Assembly (NCBI GenBank): GCA_037013685.1
Contig: CM072885.1
Coordinates: forward strand, 28,309,442-28,373,441
DNA: 64,000 nt
Source of the DNA: Acridotheres tristis
Lineage: Eukaryota; Chordata; Aves; Passeriformes; Sturnidae
Direction of reading: 5' to 3'
The notes beneath the pieces are model-generated. The model ran no database searches. It was not told the DNA's origin and worked only from the letters and a program-made list of their open reading frames with translations. Position numbers and translations under genes: made by a program. This document shows, in pieces, positions 59,525-64,000 of the stretch. Position 1 is the first letter of the stretch. Each line of letters begins with the position of its first letter.

Positions 59525-59771
59525 ACACCTTTCATGAAAGGGAATGAAATCTTGAAATCAGAAGAAAATGTCTAACAAATGCTATGGGAAGGAGATATGA
59601 TCTAATAAAATGCAATGGAAAGAAAACAGAAAATTTGGAAATGGAGTGACTACAACCAAATGGACCGAGATGAAATGAGGGGCAGAAAAAAGAACCAAAA
59701 TTTTCAAATTCATTCCAATAATGAAATAATTAAAATAATGACATCGGGAAAGAAAGATAAACAAAGAGTGA

Positions 59772-61198
59772 TGTGATAGGTTGACTTGGGAGGAAGAAAC
59801 TCAGAAGAGGTTCTTCCTGAAGGAATTTCCTCTGTGGGGGTTGTGGCACCTGCAACAGCCAATTAGAGAAAGTTAGTTCGCTCCGTGCACACACATTTTG
59901 AAGGAGATAATCCGGAACTGGCTCTCTTTGTCTTTCCCGCCGCTGAGCAGGTAACACCAACCCGAGCTGCCCCCTCCCTCATGCGGGGGGGGAGGCTCGG
60001 GAGGCCACTTGGGCCCCGTTTGCCAACGAGGGGGACCCGATGGCCGGGGGGAGGAAAAGTTGTGTGATAAGACCTTCACGGCTTCTTCTTCCACCGGCCC
60101 GCAGCTCTGGTGTGGGGGGAAGGCTGACTCTTTATGCTGCCGGCCGGGCTGGGCCTGCCCGGGTGGCCATGAGCAGTGTGGGGCTGCAGGCTGCAGCCCA
60201 GCCCCAGAAAGGCCGATTAACACCTCAGCCGCCCCCCCCCCCCGCCCCCCCAGCACGGCCTGAGCCTGGCCCAACTTTGGTAGTTGTGTTAAACTTTAAC
60301 TCTTCAGTGCTCAGGTAAGATTTGCAAAGCCTCCAGCCTTTCCCTTGAATATGAAAGGGAATGAGAAGATTTCTGAAGTCAGTGATGTACGAGCTAAGTT
60401 TTTTTAAGATGGAAGGAGAATGAGAAGATGCTGAAATGGCTGAAAATCTTTTTGGGAAATTGTAGGAATGAACTGATGTACTGAATATTCCTATAAACCA
60501 TGGAAAGAGACATGGGGGGATGGAAATGTTCCTTTTTAGGAGATGATTTGACTAAAAAACACCAGTGTTGAGAATTTCTGCCCTGAGAAAAGAAGGGGAT
60601 TTCAGTTTTCTGAAGATGAAGCCTGAGCAGAGAGAAAGGAGACAGAGAGAATCGTTGCTGTCGAACATTTCATTCTTAAAAGTAATACCCCATGGGACAG
60701 ACATGACCCACATCTACAACCTTGGGACGGCTGTAGAATTGGGAGGAGCATCACGGTTGCAGATTCCCGGGCGGATGCAAATCGTGAAAGATAAAACCAC
60801 AAGAGAACTTTTTTTTTCCTTCTTGTGGGAAACATCCCTACAACTTCAACAAGAAGAGGCTTGTCTCTTCAGAAGTGAACAGAGAAAGACTAAATTGGGC
60901 ACTGACCGAAGTATTTGTTATATGTTTGTTTTGTTGTTATGAAGATTGGGAGAGGGAGGGAAGGAGTGATCTGGAAAATCTTATTCTGAATTGTTTTGGT
61001 TTTTTTTTTTTTTTCCCCTTTCGTTTGTGTAGTTAATAAATTTTCTTCTATACTTTTTTTCAAGTTTAAGCCTGCCTTGCTCTTTTGCTCCTGGTTCTGT
61101 CTCACAACAGAAAGAAATAAGTTTATTTAAATTGGCAACTCAAACCTAAGACATTAATTTGGTGCGTTGGCCGGGAAACTCAAAATTAAACCAAGACA
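59772..61198 (+). mobile_element. ERVL-like LTR with internal primer-binding site, inserted in the tandem repeat
   Basis: Starts TGTGATAGGTTGACTTGGGA and ends AAATTAAACCAAGACA. A perfect 5-bp duplication agtga flanks it (59767-59771 and 61199-61203). AATAAA is near 61036. The centre (59940-60270) is GC/CpG-rich. At 61160-61177 it contains TGGTGCGTTGGCCGGGAA, matching a tRNA-Gly primer site at 17 of 18 positions, just after CCTAAGACA (61153), which looks like an LTR end. After it, AACTCAAAATTAAACCAAGACA repeats the LTR tail. The best reading is a 5' LTR plus primer site fused to the last bases of the 3' LTR after loss of the whole interior. Confidence 0.85.
61160..61177 (+). promoter_or_regulatory. 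tRNA-Gly-like primer-binding site
   Basis: TGGTGCGTTGGCCGGGAA, complementary to the 3' end of tRNA-Gly(GCC) except for one base. It is six bases downstream of an LTR-type CA terminus. Confidence 0.7.
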
Positions 61199-62281
61199 AG
61201 TGAGTAAAAGACACTAAGGAAATGAAAGGCTAAAAGAAAAGAAAAAAAGAAAATTCCAAAATCAAGTGAAAACACTGAAAGTGAATGAGATGATAAGAAG
61301 TGCAGGAAAATGGACCAAAGCTTACCCAAATAATCCTCATTGAAATAGCAGGATTTCATTCCTTTTCCTGAAAGGAAGTTCTTCAGTTCAGGAAAGGGAA
61401 TGGAATCTTGAAATCAGAGGACAATGTCTAACAAACTCTCTGGAAAAAAGAAATGATCAAATAAAATGCAATGGAAAAAACTAGAAAATTTGGAAATGGA
61501 GTGGCTACCACCAAATGGACTGAGATGAACTGAAGAGCAATGAAAAGGACCAAAACTTTGCAAATTTAATCCAATTAAAATCCTGAAATCGAGGAAGAAA
61601 GGTAAACAAAGAGTGAGGCGAAGACGCTAATGAAAGGAAAGGCTAAAAATTAGGGAAAATTCTGATACCAAGTGAAAGCACTAAAAGTGAATGGTATGAT
61701 AAGAAGTGCAGGAAAATGAACCAAATCTTTACCAAATAATCCTCATTGAAATCATAAGATTTCATTCCCCTTCCTGAAAGAATTTTCATTCCCTTTCCTG
61801 AAGAATTTCCTTTCAGGAAAGGAAATGAAATCTTGAAATTAGAGAACAAAGTCTAACAAATGCTTTGGAAACGAGGCATGATACATTAAAATGCAACTGA
61901 GAAAAAGGAGAAAATTTGGAAATGGAGTGGCTACAATAAAATGGACCGAGATAGAATAAGGGTCAGTGAAAAGGACCAAAACTTTACAAATTTAATCCAA
62001 ATAAAATCCTGGTATCTGGGAAGAAAGGTAAACAATGAGTGAGGAGAAGATGCTAAGGAAATGAAAGGCTAAAAAAAAAAAAAAAGGGAAAATTGTGAAA
62101 CCAAGTGAAAACATTTAAAGTGAATGGGATGACAAGAAGTGCAGGGAAATGGACTGAAGCTTGCCCAAATAATCCTCATTGAAACTGTAAGATTTTATTC
62201 CTTTCCTGAAAGGACAAAAGAACAAAACTGAATAAATCCAATCAGAACCTAGATGAATACCAATTGATATGAATATCTCAC

Positions 62282-62980
62282 TGTCCTAGTTTAGGACAAA
62301 TTTGGGAGGAAACCTCTGAATGAGGTCCCTCTAGGAAAAAAAAAAAAAGAAAAGATTCCAAGCAGTCCCTCCCCCAGTCGGCTCGGGGGAAAAAAGAGAT
62401 AGGAAAAAAAATTGGAGAGAAGTGGAAAAAAAGAAAACTGTTTATTCAACAGGCAACACACCTCCCAGCACAAAGTGAACAATATCAAACAGCAAAACCT
62501 CTCACCGTTCCGAGGAGATGGCAGATTTAGAAGAGCTCTTTCCGTGGCTGCCCGGCTCACTCAGTCTGCTCTCAGTCCCTCCTGTGCTGGGGATGCCGCG
62601 GCCCAGGCCAGGCCCGCTGGGCCACAGGTGTGAGCTCCCGGTGCTCTGCTGGGTTTGCAGTCCAGAGGAGGCTCAAACAGTTCCAGGAAAACAGAAAAAA
62701 GGAAAAAAACAAAACAATCCAGGGGGCTTCTCTGCCTCAGCTAGCCAGAAAACTAACCAAGAGCAAAGGAGAGCTCTCTCTCTCTCTCTGTCCATCACAG
62801 TCAACACAGCCAGTGTGCAGGAATGCGGGGCAGCCAGTGCAGTCTCTGATAACAAATTCTGCACTTCTTCTTTCCCCCCCTCCATTCCTGGAACCAGTCT
62901 TAAAGTTGCAGAATTTAATATTCAACACCAAGAGAACAGACGATTTGGGGATATAGGCATCATACAGTGACCCCAAGACA
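62282..62980 (-). mobile_element. Solo LTR, ERVL-like family E copy 2, antisense
   Basis: Minus strand TGTCTTGGGGTCACTGTATG...AAACTAGGACA, 699 bp. A perfect 5-bp duplication ctcac flanks it (62277-62281 and 62981-62985). It matches 36743-37407 in opposite orientation, including GTTGAATAAACAG (polyadenylation signal). All open frames between 62291 and 63018 overlap this LTR and are not genes. Confidence 0.92.
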
Positions 62981-62985
62981 CTCAC

Positions 62986-64000
62986 CCATTTGAATTCTGT
63001 CAAAGAATTGGGAAACACTGGGAAATATGATCAGCCAATAGCTAGAGAATTGCTGATGACCTTACCTTTTCCCCTTAATTAACATTGCTTTATTATGAGG
63101 TTTCTCTTGATAAGATCACATGAAGATTTTATACCTATCTTTATAACAAAATATATCCAGTCTTCAAGTTTTTTCAGTCTTCTTTCCCAATTTTTAATGG
63201 AATATTTTTTTTTAATTGTCTTTAATTCACACAGCATAATTAGTGTTTTATTATACTGTAATGAAACTTTCTCCAGAAAATCAAGTCTTCTGTGGCCTTC
63301 AAGCTTTTACTAATCTTTCATTATTCTGGGGTTTTTTAAAAAATGTTTTTATTGGTTTTAGAGAGCTTTTTCTGTCTGTAGATCTTTTGTGCTTTATTTA
63401 TTTTTTGCTACACTGTGGGAATATGTTATTCTTACATGGGTGTTTAGATTCCTCAGCTTTCATCTATTTCTTGGATTTTTTCATCTTGCTTTTGATATCA
63501 TCCCCTTAACCTCTCTGTTTTCTAAGATGTAACCTCAATGTTTTCGAAGAATTTTGACTCAGGCTTCAGGCTCCAGAGGAATAAACCATTTTTTTCTGAG
63601 GACATACTGAGGCATCAATGTGTATTCATTACTGTGCCTCACTGATGTCATGGCTTTGGAGTAGAACAGTTGATTTTTCTTATTGGATTTCTTTACAGAG
63701 TTTAGAGTTCTAAATCCTACCCTCTCAAATATATCCCTTCTGATTTATATAATTTTTTTTAATCTTTCAAAATGCCCCTTGAAGTAATAATAAACCTCTT
63801 TCTTCGAGGTTGTCAATGGAAAAGTTGGTTTACGGAGTTGGTTTACTGAGCTCTGCTTTTTTGCTTTGTTACAATTTGAAACTAGATTCTTTATTAATAC
63901 AGCCATAATCCAGGAGCCTTTTTTTCCCCAAGTGCTTTGATATTAATGATCTCAATTACTTTATGAGTGTTAAGGGTTGGATTGTTCCCCTTTTCTTTCT
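62986..64000. other. AT-rich intergenic DNA, no gene recognised
   Basis: No supported feature up to the end of the window. Confidence 0.45.

Larger units (their letters stand above)
59525..62215. repeat. ~425-bp tandem repeat, about three units, split by an LTR
   Basis: The marker TCTTGAAATCAGA recurs at about 59550, 61406 and 61831. So do AAAATTTGGAAATGGAGTGG, GATAAGAAGTGCAGG and AATAATCCTCATTG in the same order. The second and third markers are 425 bp apart. The first and second are 1856 bp apart, which is 424 bp once the LTR and its duplicated target (1432 bp) are subtracted. The units therefore form a head-to-tail array. They are A-rich, have no long frame, and contain short palindromes (TTCCTTTCAGGAAAGG). 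The repeat class is unknown to me. Confidence 0.85.

Noticed and set aside
60009..60318. Proline-rich frames resembling a small protein
   Set aside because: Located in the GC-rich centre of the LTR at 59772-61198.
62518..62970. 150-codon plus frame
   Set aside because: Inside the antisense family E LTR; the same frame region is matched by the copy at 36743.
1..64000. CRISPR arrays, bacterial operons, tRNA or rRNA genes
   Set aside because: The composition, LTRs and CR1 tail are vertebrate. No repeat-spacer pattern or RNA gene structure was seen.

Overview
The window looks like repeat-rich, gene-poor DNA of a bird, most likely a songbird. The evidence is the 3' tail of a CR1 retroposon, several solo LTRs with 5-bp target duplications that resemble avian ERVL-type LTRs, and abundant class II (alpha/beta-like) endogenous retroviruses (ERVs) whose Env follows the avian gamma-type C-X6-CC pattern. 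I found no host protein-coding gene, tRNA, rRNA or CRISPR array. Nearly all structure comes from endogenous retroviral DNA of several ages, set in AT-rich non-coding sequence. The species call rests on pattern recognition, not on a search.

Layout. 1-2263: the 5' part of a retroviral gag (matrix plus proline-rich region), split by two solo LTRs in opposite orientation that landed about 16 bp apart. 2507-8475: a decayed plus-strand provirus (ERV1) with two related LTRs, partial gag, pol with a YMDN active site, and broken env. 10320-41970: AT-rich sequence with solo LTRs at 10320, 12697, 18807, 22337, 25881 and 36743, an old LTR relic near 33.4 kb, one CR1 tail and a few microsatellites. 41971-45625: a minus-strand, env-less, 5'-truncated provirus (ERV3), itself interrupted by a solo LTR with a perfect 6-bp duplication.

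46070-54412: the centrepiece, a full-length plus-strand provirus (ERV2). It has 381/382-bp LTRs, a perfect 6-bp target duplication, a primer-binding-site candidate, a splice donor and env splice acceptor, gag and pro in one frame, pol in the -1 frame, env and a polypurine tract. Several stops and frameshifts make it defective, but about 2.1 kb of pol (RT-RNase H-integrase, 701 codons) is still open. The LTRs differ at roughly 10 clear sites plus changes in a CT tract, so the insertion is fairly recent compared with ERV1.

55197-64000: solo LTRs at 55197 and 58290, then a ~425-bp tandem repeat of about three units (59525-62215). One unit is interrupted by a 1.43-kb ERVL-like LTR that carries a tRNA-Gly-like primer-binding site 21 bp from its own 3' end. 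A further ERVL-like solo LTR lies at 62282.

The parts do not form a working pathway. The window records repeated retroviral insertion, nesting, LTR-LTR recombination and decay. The least expected features are the double LTR hit in gag, the LTR with an internal primer-binding site, the interrupted satellite, and the alpha-like gag-pro layout combined with a gamma-type Env in ERV2.
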